Source: CAWHMS01 sp963830495 (lineage in GTDB: Bacteria; Actinomycetota; Actinomycetes; Propionibacteriales; Nocardioidaceae). From it: a stretch of 64,000 nt of DNA. Where the stretch lies: assembly GCA_963830495.1 (NCBI GenBank), contig CAWHMS010000001.1, forward strand, positions 186,001 through 250,000, written 5' to 3'. A program made the translations under genes and the position numbers. Below the pieces are notes generated by a model. That model did not search any database, was not told the DNA's origin, and worked only from the letters and a program-made list of their open reading frames with translations. This document shows, in pieces, positions 25,007 to 34,219 of this stretch (within the stretch, counting starts at the first letter, position 1; each line of letters starts with the position of its first letter).

Positions 25007-26707
25007 GTGGAGCGGTGGCTGCCACGGGTCTGGCCGCTCGTGCTGGCGTTCCTGGTGCTGGCGCCGCTGCTCACGCCCGGTTACGTGCTCAGCTACGACA
25101 TGGTCTTCGTGCCGGACCAGGACCTGCGTGCCGACTTCTTCGGGCTGCGGTCGACCCTCCCTCGCGCAGTCCCGTCCGATGCGCTGGTGGCGTTGGCAAG
25201 CGTGGCGTTGCCCGGTCAGGTGATCCAGAAGGTCGTGCTGGTGGGCATCCTGGTCGGGGCTGGTCTCGGTATGGCGACGCTCACGCGAGACGCACCCCTC
25301 GTGGCGCGCCTGGTCGCCACCTCGGCGTACGTCTGGAACCCGTACGTCGCAGAGCGGCTGCTGCTCGGACAGTGGGCGGTGCTCGCCGGGCTGGCCGCGC
25401 TGCCCTGGGTCGTGGTCGCCGCGCTGACCGTACGGCGAGGGCGCACGGCGGGCTGGGCGTGGAGCGTGCTCGCGATCGCCGTCGCGTCTCTGTCACCGTC
25501 GGGCGGGGTCACCGCTGTCGGAGTGGCGGCGCTGGTGGTGTGCTGGCCCGGGACGCTGGCCACCCGACGCGATGTGCTGCTCACGACACTCGGGGGAGGG
25601 GCGGTCAACGCGCCGTGGATAGCGCTGGGTGCCCTGACGGCGTCCCGAGCCGTCACCAGTGCGGCCGCGGTGGAGGCGTTCGCAGCACGGTCCGAGGGGC
25701 ACCTTCCCGTCCTGGGAACCGTGCTGTCCCTCGGTGGAGCGTGGAACGCCGAGACGGTCCCCGACAGCCGCCTCACCTGGGTGCCGGTCGGCTGGCTCGT
25801 CGTGTTGCTGGTGGTGGCAGGGCTCGGCGTACGCGGGCTGCGGGCGCACCTTGGTCGCTCGGCCACCTGGGCGCTGACGGTGGCCGCCGGCGCGAGTCTC
25901 GTGCTCGCCCTGCTCGGGTCGCTGTCGCCCGTCGTCCTGGCCACGGTGATGGACGGACTTCCCGGCGCCGCCCTCTTCCGTGACGGCACCCGCTACCTGG
26001 GGCCGCTGGTGCTGCTCGAGGCGCTGCTGCTCGGCTTTGGGGCGGTGTGGCTGCTCAGCAGGGTGCCCTCCCGCGGCGTCCGGCTCCCGCTCGCCCTCGC
26101 CTGCGTCGTGGCTCCGTTGGCGGTGTTGCCGGACCTTGCCTGGGGCGCCGAGGGGAGGCTGGAGCCGGTGGACTACCCGGCGGCGTGGGCCGAGGCGCGG
26201 GCCGCGATGGCGCAGGACGGCCGACCCGGTGACGCCCTGGTGTTGCCGCCGTCGCCGTACCGGGCGTACGACTGGAACGACGGAAGGTCTGGCCTCGACC
26301 CGGCCGGTCGGTACTTCCCGGTGATCACCCGTACGTCCGAAGCCCTCGTCGTCAACGGTGAGGTGGTCCAGGAGGAGGATCCCGCGATCGCACGGGCCGC
26401 GGCGCTGTATGCCGACGGCGACCTCGCCGGGCTCGGCCAGGAAGGGGTCGGGTTCGTCGTCGTCGACGCCTCGCTTGCCGACGAGGTGGCTGCGGCCCAG
26501 GCGCGCGGCCTCGATCCGATCTTCCTGAGCGACGAGGTGGCGGTGCTCGGCGTACCTGGGTCGGAGGAGTCCGCCGCCTCACGCGCCCGCTTCGTGGTGG
26601 CGGTCATCGGCTGGTTGCTGGCCCTGAGCGTGCTGGTCGCGGCCGCCGTGACCCTGGTCCGTGGACGCGACCCAGGTCACATCGAACGGAGGGGGCACGC
26701 CAGGTGA
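25007..26707 (+). CDS. Large envelope-locus membrane protein (GT-C-like, Rv0226c type by context)
   Basis: The 566-residue product has an N-terminal helix, an exposed segment with SYDMVFVPDQDLRADFFGL, then about ten hydrophobic segments, a soluble region (about 390-520) and a last helix near 530-550. The layout resembles GT-C glycosyltransferases and YfhO-like proteins, but no catalytic motif is certain. GTG at 25007 is preceded by GGAGGAGG at good spacing. Position beside a flippase, a glycosyltransferase, AftD and DUF3068 matches the mycobacterial Rv0224c-Rv0228 neighbourhood, from memory. A role in cell-wall polysaccharide export or assembly is inferred. Confidence 0.65.
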   Translation: MERWLPRVWPLVLAFLVLAPLLTPGYVLSYDMVFVPDQDLRADFFGLRSTLPRAVPSDALVALASVALPGQVIQKVVLVGILVGAGLGMATLTRDAPLVARLVATSAYVWNPYVAERLLLGQWAVLAGLAALPWVVVAALTVRRGRTAGWAWSVLAIAVASLSPSGGVTAVGVAALVVCWPGTLATRRDVLLTTLGGGAVNAPWIALGALTASRAVTSAAAVEAFAARSEGHLPVLGTVLSLGGAWNAETVPDSRLTWVPVGWLVVLLVVAGLGVRGLRAHLGRSATWALTVAAGASLVLALLGSLSPVVLATVMDGLPGAALFRDGTRYLGPLVLLEALLLGFGAVWLLSRVPSRGVRLPLALACVVAPLAVLPDLAWGAEGRLEPVDYPAAWAEARAAMAQDGRPGDALVLPPSPYRAYDWNDGRSGLDPAGRYFPVITRTSEALVVNGEVVQEEDPAIARAAALYADGDLAGLGQEGVGFVVVDASLADEVAAAQARGLDPIFLSDEVAVLGVPGSEESAASRARFVVAVIGWLLALSVLVAAAVTLVRGRDPGHIERRGHAR

Positions 26708-26721
26708 CTCGCTGGTAGCAT
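26707..26721 (+). promoter_or_regulatory. Shared envelope promoter element, copy 1
   Basis: ACTCGCTGGTAGCAT lies 31 nt before the DUF2613 gene start. TGG-TAGCAT reads as an extended -10 (TGN-TANNNT). The element recurs before the glycosyltransferase gene and the DUF3068 gene with 13-14 of 15 bases conserved and similar spacing. An AT-rich stretch with a TCGAA/TTCGA inverted repeat follows. Confidence 0.55.
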
Positions 26722-26752
26722 ATCGAAGAATTTTCGAGCGAGTGGAGGCGTA

Positions 26753-26893
26753 GTGGGCGCGATCGTTGGTGGCTTGGTGGCTGTCCTGGTGGGCGGTGGG
26801 CTTGCTGTCGCGACGACTGTTGGCGTCGTTTCCTCCGTGCAGGACTCCCCGAGCAGCACGGACTCGCAGGTCGTCGACTACGGAACTCGCTGA
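26753..26893 (+). CDS. Small membrane-anchored DUF2613-type protein
   Basis: A 46-codon frame from GTG encodes VGAIVGGLVAVLVGGG and continues as one transmembrane helix, then a short polar tail ending VVDYGTR. Size, single helix and Ser/Asp-rich tail fit DUF2613, a family of tiny actinobacterial membrane proteins. In mycobacteria a DUF2613 gene (Rv0236A) neighbours aftD, and here aftD is 2 kb away, which supports the call. GGAGG precedes the GTG and the shared envelope promoter element lies upstream, so the frame looks expressed. The function is unknown. Confidence 0.6.
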   Translation: MGAIVGGLVAVLVGGGLAVATTVGVVSSVQDSPSSTDSQVVDYGTR

Positions 26894-26983
26894 GCGTCAT
26901 TTCCCCCAAGGGCGTATCCCCGGCGGGAAGCGTCTCACCGCGGCCCAGTCGGTCGCCCCATGCAGACGGTCCCGTCGGTCGCC

Positions 26984-28114
26984 TCAGTCCGGGTCGACGG
27001 CCGCGATGTGGTCGCCTGCCAGCACGGTCTCGATGATGTGCCGGAACGACTCCGTCGCGTGCTCCCAGGTGTAGCTGGTCGCCTCCCGATGCGTCGCCGC
27101 CCCCAGCCGCTCCCGGAGCTCGGTGTCCTCGATCAGCCACCGCAGCTTGGTGGTGAAGTCGGCGTGGTCGCTCGCGAGCAGCCCGGTGCGATCGCCCTTG
27201 ATCGACTCGGTGGTGCCGCCCGCTGACGCGTAGGCGATGGCCGGTGTCGCGTGCTGAGCCGCCTCTCCCACGACCAGACCCCAGCCCTCCTTCAGCGAGG
27301 GCAGCGCCAGCACCCAGGATGCGGCCAGGATCTCATGCTTGCGCTGGTCGTCGACGTGGCCCTCGAACGTCACGACGTCGGTGAGTCCGCGGTCCTTGAC
27401 GTAGTGGATCAGCTGCTCCTCCCACCAGCCGCTCCCCACGACGACCAGACGCAGGTCGGGGTATTCGCGCCGGAGCTCAGCCACGGCGTCGATGGCGTGC
27501 TCGACCTGCTTGTGCGGGACGAGCCGCCCGAGCACGCAGACCTGCGGGCCGGACGAGCGACGCGCCTCAACTTCCGGCGCTGGCGCGGCGCCGTTGTGCA
27601 CTACAGCGATGTGCTCCGCCCGTACGCCGATGCGCACCAGCTCCTGACGGGTCGCCTGGGAGACCGCGACGTACTGGCACCCGGCCAACAGCCGCCGAGC
27701 GAGCGTGGACTCGATCCACCAGCCGATCCTGCCGGGCAGCCCGGGGTACACCACCGGCCACTGCTCCCGGTGCACGTGGTGCACGAGCACGATGACGGGG
27801 GCGGCCGAGGCGAGTCGGGCGAAGAACGGCAACCCGTTCTGTACGTCGACGAAGAGGTCGACCTGGCCCAGCTGACGGCGGAAGGCCTGCCACCACGCCC
27901 GTGGATAGACGGTGGTCTTGGTGCCCCGCCGGATGATGCGGACACCGTCGCGCACCTCGTCGGCCGGAGCCTGGTCGTGCGCCGCGCAGAGCAGCGTCAC
28001 CTGGTAGCCGCTGTCGGCCAGACCTTGGGCGATGTGCTCGATGAAGACCTCCGACCCACCCCCCTCGGGGTTGGCCGTGTCTCTCCAGTTCATGAAGACG
28101 ATGTGTCTCGTCAC
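26984..28114 (-). CDS. GT4-family glycosyltransferase
   Basis: A 376-residue GT-B enzyme that would transfer a sugar from a nucleotide donor to an envelope acceptor at the inner face of the membrane. MNWRDTANPEGGGSEVFIEH near the N-terminus is the usual acceptor-side loop of these proteins. LGRLVPHKQVEHAIDAV begins the donor domain, and PSLKEGWGLVVGEAAQHATP holds the GT4 EX7E motif. The gene is divergent from the methyltransferase gene, and copy 2 of the shared promoter element is 26 nt upstream. It resembles Rv0225 of mycobacteria by context. The acceptor cannot be told from sequence. Confidence 0.88.
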   Translation of the reverse strand: MTRHIVFMNWRDTANPEGGGSEVFIEHIAQGLADSGYQVTLLCAAHDQAPADEVRDGVRIIRRGTKTTVYPRAWWQAFRRQLGQVDLFVDVQNGLPFFARLASAAPVIVLVHHVHREQWPVVYPGLPGRIGWWIESTLARRLLAGCQYVAVSQATRQELVRIGVRAEHIAVVHNGAAPAPEVEARRSSGPQVCVLGRLVPHKQVEHAIDAVAELRREYPDLRLVVVGSGWWEEQLIHYVKDRGLTDVVTFEGHVDDQRKHEILAASWVLALPSLKEGWGLVVGEAAQHATPAIAYASAGGTTESIKGDRTGLLASDHADFTTKLRWLIEDTELRERLGAATHREATSYTWEHATESFRHIIETVLAGDHIAAVDPD

Positions 28115-28140
28115 TCGCGCCGCGCTCCTTGCTCGTCGGG

Positions 28141-28155
28141 ATGCTACCAGTGAGT
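28141..28155 (-). promoter_or_regulatory. Shared envelope promoter element, copy 2
   Basis: On the reverse strand ACTCACTGGTAGCAT ends 26 nt before the glycosyltransferase start. It matches copy 1 at 14 of 15 bases. With one more base it reads TACT-CACT-GGTA, a loose TACY-N4-RGTA dyad, so it may be a regulator site overlapping an extended -10. Confidence 0.55.
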
Positions 28156-28187
28156 AGCTCCGCTCGTCGGGGCGCGGACCGGCGGGA

Positions 28188-28193
28188 TATCCT
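28188..28193 (+). promoter_or_regulatory. -10 hexamer (TATCCT) for leaderless methyltransferase gene
   Basis: TATCCT is followed by 6 nt and the GTG start of the methyltransferase. The spacing repeats the leaderless pattern seen at pyk, polA and others. It would drive the methyltransferase-aftD pair. Confidence 0.5.
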
Positions 28194-28199
28194 CCCTCG

Positions 28200-28961
28200 G
28201 TGTCCGATGCCCCATCGCTCCGGCGCGAGGCTGCGACGCGGCGCCGCTCGACGTTGCGTCGCGCGGTCGGACTGTTCCGGGACTTCCGCGTCGAGCAGAC
28301 CGACCCGGCCCGCTTCTACGGTGCGCTGGCAGCCGACGCCGTCGAGCACGTGGGCAGCTATGCAGGCCTCTCCGGATGCGTACTGCTCGACGTCGGTGGC
28401 GGACCCGGCTACTTCGCCGACGCCTTCGAAGCCGCCGGTGCGACGTACCTCTCCGTCGACAGCGACGTGGGAGAGATGTCGATGGTCACCACGCCGCGTC
28501 CCGGGAGCGTGCTCGGGTCGGGGCTGGACCTGCCGTTCAGTAGCGGATCGGTCGACATCTGCTACTCGTCCAACGTGCTCGAGCATGTCCCCGAACCCTG
28601 GCGGATGGCCGACGAGATGATCCGGGTCACCAAGCCGGGCGGGCTTGTCTTCCTCAGCTACACCACGTGGTACGGCCCCTGGGGTGGCCACGAGACCGCT
28701 CCCTGGCACTACCTCGGAGGCGGGTACGCCGCGCGACGGTACACCCGCCGCCGCGGCCACCCACCGAAGAACGTCTGGGGCCGGTCCCTCTTCAGGGTCA
28801 GCGTGCGGGACGGACTGAGGTACGCCAATCGCGCCCAGGGCGTCCGGGTGATCGACGTACTGCCGCGCTACAACCCGTGGTGGACACATTGGCTGCTCGC
28901 CGTGCCCGGACTGCGCGAGCTGGTGACCTGGAATCTCGTGATCGTGGCGACCAAGCGATGA
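28200..28961 (+). CDS. Class I SAM-dependent methyltransferase (envelope locus)
   Basis: A 253-residue protein with the SAM-binding motif LLDVGGGPGYFADAFEAAG (about 63-81) and the acidic SVDSD after the next strand. ICYSSNVLEHVPEPWRMADE and PGGLVFLSYTTW are the usual post-motifs of Methyltransf_11-type enzymes. The leading 45 residues are Arg-rich. It overlaps the aftD start as ATGA. Its mycobacterial counterpart by position is Rv0224c, from memory. A lipid or saccharide substrate is likely given the locus, but this is inference. Confidence 0.85.
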   Translation: MSDAPSLRREAATRRRSTLRRAVGLFRDFRVEQTDPARFYGALAADAVEHVGSYAGLSGCVLLDVGGGPGYFADAFEAAGATYLSVDSDVGEMSMVTTPRPGSVLGSGLDLPFSSGSVDICYSSNVLEHVPEPWRMADEMIRVTKPGGLVFLSYTTWYGPWGGHETAPWHYLGGGYAARRYTRRRGHPPKNVWGRSLFRVSVRDGLRYANRAQGVRVIDVLPRYNPWWTHWLLAVPGLRELVTWNLVIVATKR

Positions 28962-31900
28962 CGGCGGTGACCAGCGAGGACACCACCGGCCAACGCGGCG
29001 ACCAGCGCGCGGCGACCGTGTCCTGGAACTCCTCCGCGACCGCGCCGCTGCGGATGGTCGCCTACTGCCTGGCGCTGGCGGCGCTGGCGTTCAACCAGTC
29101 GCCTGGCCTGATCGCACCGGACACCAAGCTGGATCTGGCGATCGACCCGGCCGGGTTCCTGGGCCGTGCCGCGCACCTGTGGGACCCGCTGGCGGCCTTC
29201 GGCCAGGTGCAGAACCAGGCCTATGGCTACTTCTGGCCGATGGGCCCCTTCTTCGTGGTGGGGGACGCGCTCGGGTTGTCGCCCTGGGTGACTCAGCGGC
29301 TCTGGTGGTCGCTGCTGCTCGCCGTCGCCTTCGTGGGTGTGGTGCTGCTGTGCCGGGCGATGGACATCGGCCGGCCGTGGACGCGGGTGGTGGCGGGCTT
29401 CGCCTTCGCGCTGTCGGTGCACACACTCACCCTGCTAGGCCCGACTTCTGTCGAGGCCTGGCCGTCGGCGGTGGCGCCGTGGGTCCTGCTGCCGCTCGTC
29501 TACGGCACCCGGGGCTGGTCCGCTCGCCGCGCTGCGGCGCTGTCGGCTCTCGCCGTGGCGATGTGCGGCGGGGTCAACGCGGTCGCCACGGCGGCGGTGC
29601 TGCCGCTCGGGGCGCTCTGGCTGGTGACCCGCGAGCCTGGCCGCCAACGCCGATCGCTCTTCGGCTGGTGGGTGGCCCTCACGATCCTCGCGACGCTCTG
29701 GTGGATGGTGCCGCTGCTGCTGCTCGGCCGCTACAGCCCGCCTTTCCTCGACTACATCGAGAATGCCGCGATCACGACACTGCCGACGGGGCTCAGCGAC
29801 ATCATCGGCGGCACGTCCAACTGGGTGGCCTACGTCTCGACCGCCGACTGGCGCGCGGGAAGCCTGCTCGCCGACACGCCGATCCTGCTGATCGACGCAG
29901 CCGTGCTGGCCGGGCTCGGCCTGCTCGGAGCGTGCCGGAGAGACAACCCTCATCGGGTGTTCCTGCTCTCCGGAGTCCTTGCCGGGCTGCTGCTCGTGAG
30001 CTTCGGGTACGTCGGCGCCTTGCACGGCTGGTTCGCGACCGAGCGCCAGGCACTGCTCGACGGCAGCCTCGCTCCGTTCCGCAACCTGCACAAGTTCGAC
30101 GTGGTGCTGAGGATCCCGCTCGCGCTCGGCCTGGCTCACCTGCTGTCGAGACTGCGGCTGCGGGAGGAAGGCTGGGGCCATCGGCTGCTGGTGGGCTCTG
30201 GGGTGCTCGCGGCGCTGGTCGGCGTCGCAGGTGTGGCTGTGCCCGCCTTGCTCGGCCGGGTTGCGCCGCCGTACTCGGTCACGGACATACCGCCGTACTG
30301 GCAGCAGGCAGCCGACTACCTCGACGAACACCAGGAGGACGGGCGGGCCCTCGTGCTGCCAGCGGCCACCTTCGGGGAGTACTGGTGGGGCTCGACGCAC
30401 GACGACGTGTTGCAGCCGCTGACTGCGAGTCCGTGGGCGGTCCGGAACGTGATCCCGCTCGCTCAGCCCGGCAACATCCGGTTGCTGGACGAGGTCACGG
30501 ACATGGTGGAGGGCGGGAGACCCAACGACGAGCTGGCGGACTTCCTGAGTGGTCGCGGTGTCGGCTATCTCGTCGTGCGCAACGACCTCGACCTGCTCCG
30601 GGCAGACGCCCCCGAGCGCGTGCTGGTGCACCAGGCGCTCAACCGCTCGCCGGGTCTGACCAAGGTGGCCGAGTTCGGCCCGAGGATAGGTGAGAAGGCG
30701 GAGACCGAGACAGACGACGGCACACCGGTGTTCCGCAACCGTGGGCGGTCGGCGTCGTACGCCTCGGTGGAGATCTACCGGGTGGACGGCGGGGCTCCGC
30801 CCGCCGATGCATGGGTCGCATCGTCGGTCCCGGTGGTGGCCGGCAGCCCGTCCTCGGCGATGTCGCTGCGCGCCGCGGCGTCGAGTGCACCGGCCGTTCT
30901 CGCGGGCGACGCCTCATCCTGGCCGCCTGGGTCGCCGACGGTGCTCACCGACGACCTGCGCAGGCGGGAGACCAACTTCGCCCGGGTCCGCTACCAACAG
31001 TCGGTGACCTTGGGGGAGAGCGACGACTTCGTGCTCGACTCGGTCGAGCCGAACTACCGCCTGTACGACGACCAGCCCAGCTATGAGACCACCGCGACCT
31101 GGGCAGGGGTCAGCAGCGTCGAGAGCTCGAGCTCGCAGGCCTTCGCCGACGCCGTCGGCGTCATCGACCCGGCGAAGGGGCCTGCGGCCGCCCTGGACGC
31201 GGATCCGGAGACCGCTTGGCAGTCCACCGGCTTCTCCGGCGCGGTCGGACAGTGGTGGCAGGTGGACTTCGAGGAGGGCTCCACGCCTGGCTACGTCGCC
31301 GTCACGATGGGTCCCGCCTTCGGACCACGTGTCACTCAGCTCCTCCTGGAGACCGACACGGGCACTGTCGAGGTCGAGGCGCCGCAGCCTGGTGCGACCG
31401 GGTGGTATGCCTTGCCGGCGGAGGGGTCGTCGTACCTGCGCATCGAAGCCGCGGAGGTGGAGGGCTCGGGTCAGGGGCTCGCGTGGGCGATCGCCGAGGT
31501 GACGCTGCCGGATGTCGACCCGGAGCGGTATCTGGAGGCATCGAGCACGGGGCTCACCGAGGCTCCGACGGCGATCGTGTTCCAGCGCGACGTCGGCAGG
31601 CCCGCATGCGCGCTCGCGGCGCGTCGCTACACCTGCGACGACTCCTGGATCCGAGCCAGCGAGGAGCCGGCTGCGCTGAGGCGGATGTTCGACGTGCCCG
31701 GAGATGCCACCCGCAGGTACGCCCTCAGCGCGGAAGCCACCCTTCGGCCGGGAATCGCTGCGGCCGATGAGCTCATGGAGACGCTGCAGACGCAGGTCGT
31801 GGCCTCCTCTCAGCTGTCCACGGACCCGCGTGCTGGTGCGCTCGCCGTGCTGGACGACGACGCCGCGACCACCTGGGTCGCCGACACCGATGACGAGAGT

Positions 31901-33110
31901 CCCGAGCTCGAGGTCCGCTGGCCGCGCTCGACGAGCGTGAGCAGCATCGACCTGAGGCTCAGCAACCGGGCGGCGGCATCCAGGCCGACCGAGGTCGAGC
32001 TGGTCAGCGACGACGCCCGTCGGGTCGTGGAGCTCGGCGACAACGGCACCGGGCGGTTCCAGCCGTTCGACGCCAGTGAGGTCGCCATTCGCTTCCTCGA
32101 ATGGGAGGAGGCGCTCTCCCGCGAGGCAGGCGAGAAGGTCCCGCTCCCGGTAGGGGTCTCGGGCATGAGCATCGCCGATGTCCCCGCTGACGACCTCACC
32201 GCCTCCTCGACGTTGCAGGAGTGCGGGCAGGGACCGGTCATCGAGCTCGACGGTGCCTCCTCCCCGAGCTCCGTCAGCGGGTCTGCTGCCGCCCTGATGG
32301 CTGGCCGTCCGGCCGAGGTGACGCCCTGCAGAGGCGACACCGTGTCGCTGCCACCGGGAATGCACCGACTGACCGTTGCACCGACCTGGCATGGTCAGAG
32401 CCGATCGGGTCGACCTGCGACGCACCGACAGTCCAGCGATCGCACCCATGAGCGTGGACGCGGACGTCACAAGCTGGGGCGCGACGTCGCGAGCGCTCGT
32501 GGTCGGCGCGCGTGCGGAGCCGGTGCTCGTGGTCGTGCACGAGAACTTCAACGCCGGCTGGCAGGCGACGTCTGAGGGGGAGGCACTGACCCCGATCAGG
32601 GTCGACGGCTGGCAGCAGGGCTTCGTGCTACCGGCGGGCGACGTGTCGACCGTCACCCTGACCTTCGAGCCGGACTCGACGTACCGGTGGGCCTTCGTGA
32701 TCGGGGCCTTCGGCTTGCTCGTCGTGGTGGCCGCGGCTGCGGTCGGGCGCCGAGGCGGGAAGTTGGTCGGGACACTCGGTGCAAGCACGCCGCACCGGGT
32801 CATCATCGCGGGCGTGCTCGCGCTCGCACTAGGCCTACTGGCCGGCTGGTGGGGCCTGTTGGTCGCCGTCGTGGCGATTGCCACTGGTGTGTCGCGATTG
32901 GCCGACTGGCCCGGCTGGCCGTTGCTGGCAGGTGCCGGCGTAGCCGCGGCCGGTGTCGCCACGGCGTACGAGCGTTCGCAGGATCAGATCTTCGGGGCGC
33001 TGACGCCTCAGCTGCTGGTGCTCGTGGCCTTGGGTTGTGTCGGAGTCGCGGCCTTGCGACGGGGCAACCGGATGGTGCGGAGTCGTGACATAGGGCGCTC
33101 GACGAGGTAG
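28958..33110 (+). CDS. aftD: AftD-like alpha-(1->3)-arabinofuranosyltransferase, one frameshift
   Basis: Predicted membrane GT-C enzyme that adds arabinofuranose from decaprenyl-phosphoarabinose to a cell-wall arabinan. The N-terminal half has about ten hydrophobic helices, starting LAFNQSPGLIAPDTKLDL, where an early Asp is typical of GT-C active sites. The outer half has two discoidin-like modules (DADPETAWQSTGF and DDDAATTWVAD). The first frame runs off after GMHRLTVAPT near 32385. The protein continues in another frame (VRADRVDLRR, then VVVHENFNAGWQA and C-terminal helices to 33110), about 1384 residues in all, close to mycobacterial AftD. A single 1-base indel at 32376-32400 explains the break. 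The 3' end overlaps the acyltransferase gene by 103 bp. Confidence 0.8.
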
Positions 33111-34219
33111 TAGACGACCGCGGACACCACGACGGCACTCACCCACGTGGTCGTGAAGATCATGAGGAAGCCACCGGTGAAGATCTCGATGCCGAGGAAC
33201 TCGTGGATGAGCGCCAGCAGCACGAGGTGGAAGCAGAACACCCCGTAGGCGACCTCGCCGAGCCACCAGAAGACCCGGTGGGCCAGCACGGTCCGCACGA
33301 TCCCCTCGCGTCGTGGGCCGAAGATGAGCGGGGCGAGGACGAGGCACGCGATGGCGGCGTACAGCACATTCTTCGTGACGGCCTCGATCTGAGTGAGCTC
33401 CTCCAGGTTGAGCGGCCCGGCCACGGGGGTGCTGGCCAGGAGCAGGAGCGCGGCCGCTGCGGTCCAGCATCCGAAGAGGTCGCCGCCCAGCCGCTCGAAG
33501 GCCTGCCAGCCTGGCTTGGCCGTCTCCGGATGCCCTGCCATCGTGACGGTCGCGAGTGCGAAGAGCATGCCGACGCTGAACCAGGTGAGGTACGACGGCA
33601 GCCACAGCGCCGGATACCCGAACGAGGAGATGAAGTGCGGCGTCACGACCCACAGCCAGATCAGCCCGGCCATTGACATGGCAGCGAGTGCCACGGCGAT
33701 CCGGCCCGGCCGGTAGGCGCCGCGGCACAGCAGCCAGGCGAAGGCGACGCAGATCAACGGCAGACATACATAGAACGCGACCTCGGTGCACAGCGACCAC
33801 ATCTGGGTGAGGCCCTCGCGCTGCGGCGCCTCGGTGTAGATCTGCGTGAGGGTCAGGTTGTGCCACCAGACCGATAGCGACGACCCGCGGTTCTCCTCCA
33901 GCAGGGTGAGGGCGGCGACGACCGCGATCCAGTACGTGGGAAGGATGCGCAGTGACCGCTTCCACAGGTAGGTGCCCAGCCCAGGTTGGGGCTTCCGTGC
34001 TGCCATGGCAGCGAGGAACGGCCGACTGATGAGGAACCCGGAAAGCACGAAGAACATCGCCACGGCAACGTCCAACCTCGCGAGCACAGCCCCCGAGAGC
34101 CCGACGTTGATCTCCGCCGTCCAGAAGGCGGCATGAGTCGCGACAACCCCGGCCGACGCCAGTGCTCGCATGGCGTTGAGGCACGGGTACTCGGTGTTGC
34201 GACGGGCGTGCTCGGTCAT
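33008..34219 (-). CDS. Acyltransferase 3 family membrane protein
   Basis: A 403-residue OafA/YrhL-type integral membrane O-acyltransferase from the ATG at 34219. LNAMRALASAGVVATHAAFW is the family's first helix with its active-site His. MFFVLSGFLISRPF and YLWKRSLRILPTYWIAV are the conserved second and third blocks. About ten helices follow, and a short basic tail ends the protein. The ATG shares one base with the stop of the upstream gene (TGATG), so translation is probably coupled. In the mycobacterial cluster the matching gene is Rv0228. It would acylate a wall or membrane saccharide; the acyl donor is unknown. Confidence 0.87.
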   Translation of the reverse strand: MTEHARRNTEYPCLNAMRALASAGVVATHAAFWTAEINVGLSGAVLARLDVAVAMFFVLSGFLISRPFLAAMAARKPQPGLGTYLWKRSLRILPTYWIAVVAALTLLEENRGSSLSVWWHNLTLTQIYTEAPQREGLTQMWSLCTEVAFYVCLPLICVAFAWLLCRGAYRPGRIAVALAAMSMAGLIWLWVVTPHFISSFGYPALWLPSYLTWFSVGMLFALATVTMAGHPETAKPGWQAFERLGGDLFGCWTAAAALLLLASTPVAGPLNLEELTQIEAVTKNVLYAAIACLVLAPLIFGPRREGIVRTVLAHRVFWWLGEVAYGVFCFHLVLLALIHEFLGIEIFTGGFLMIFTTTWVSAVVVSAVVYYLVERPMSRLRTIRLPRRKAATPTQPKATSTSS

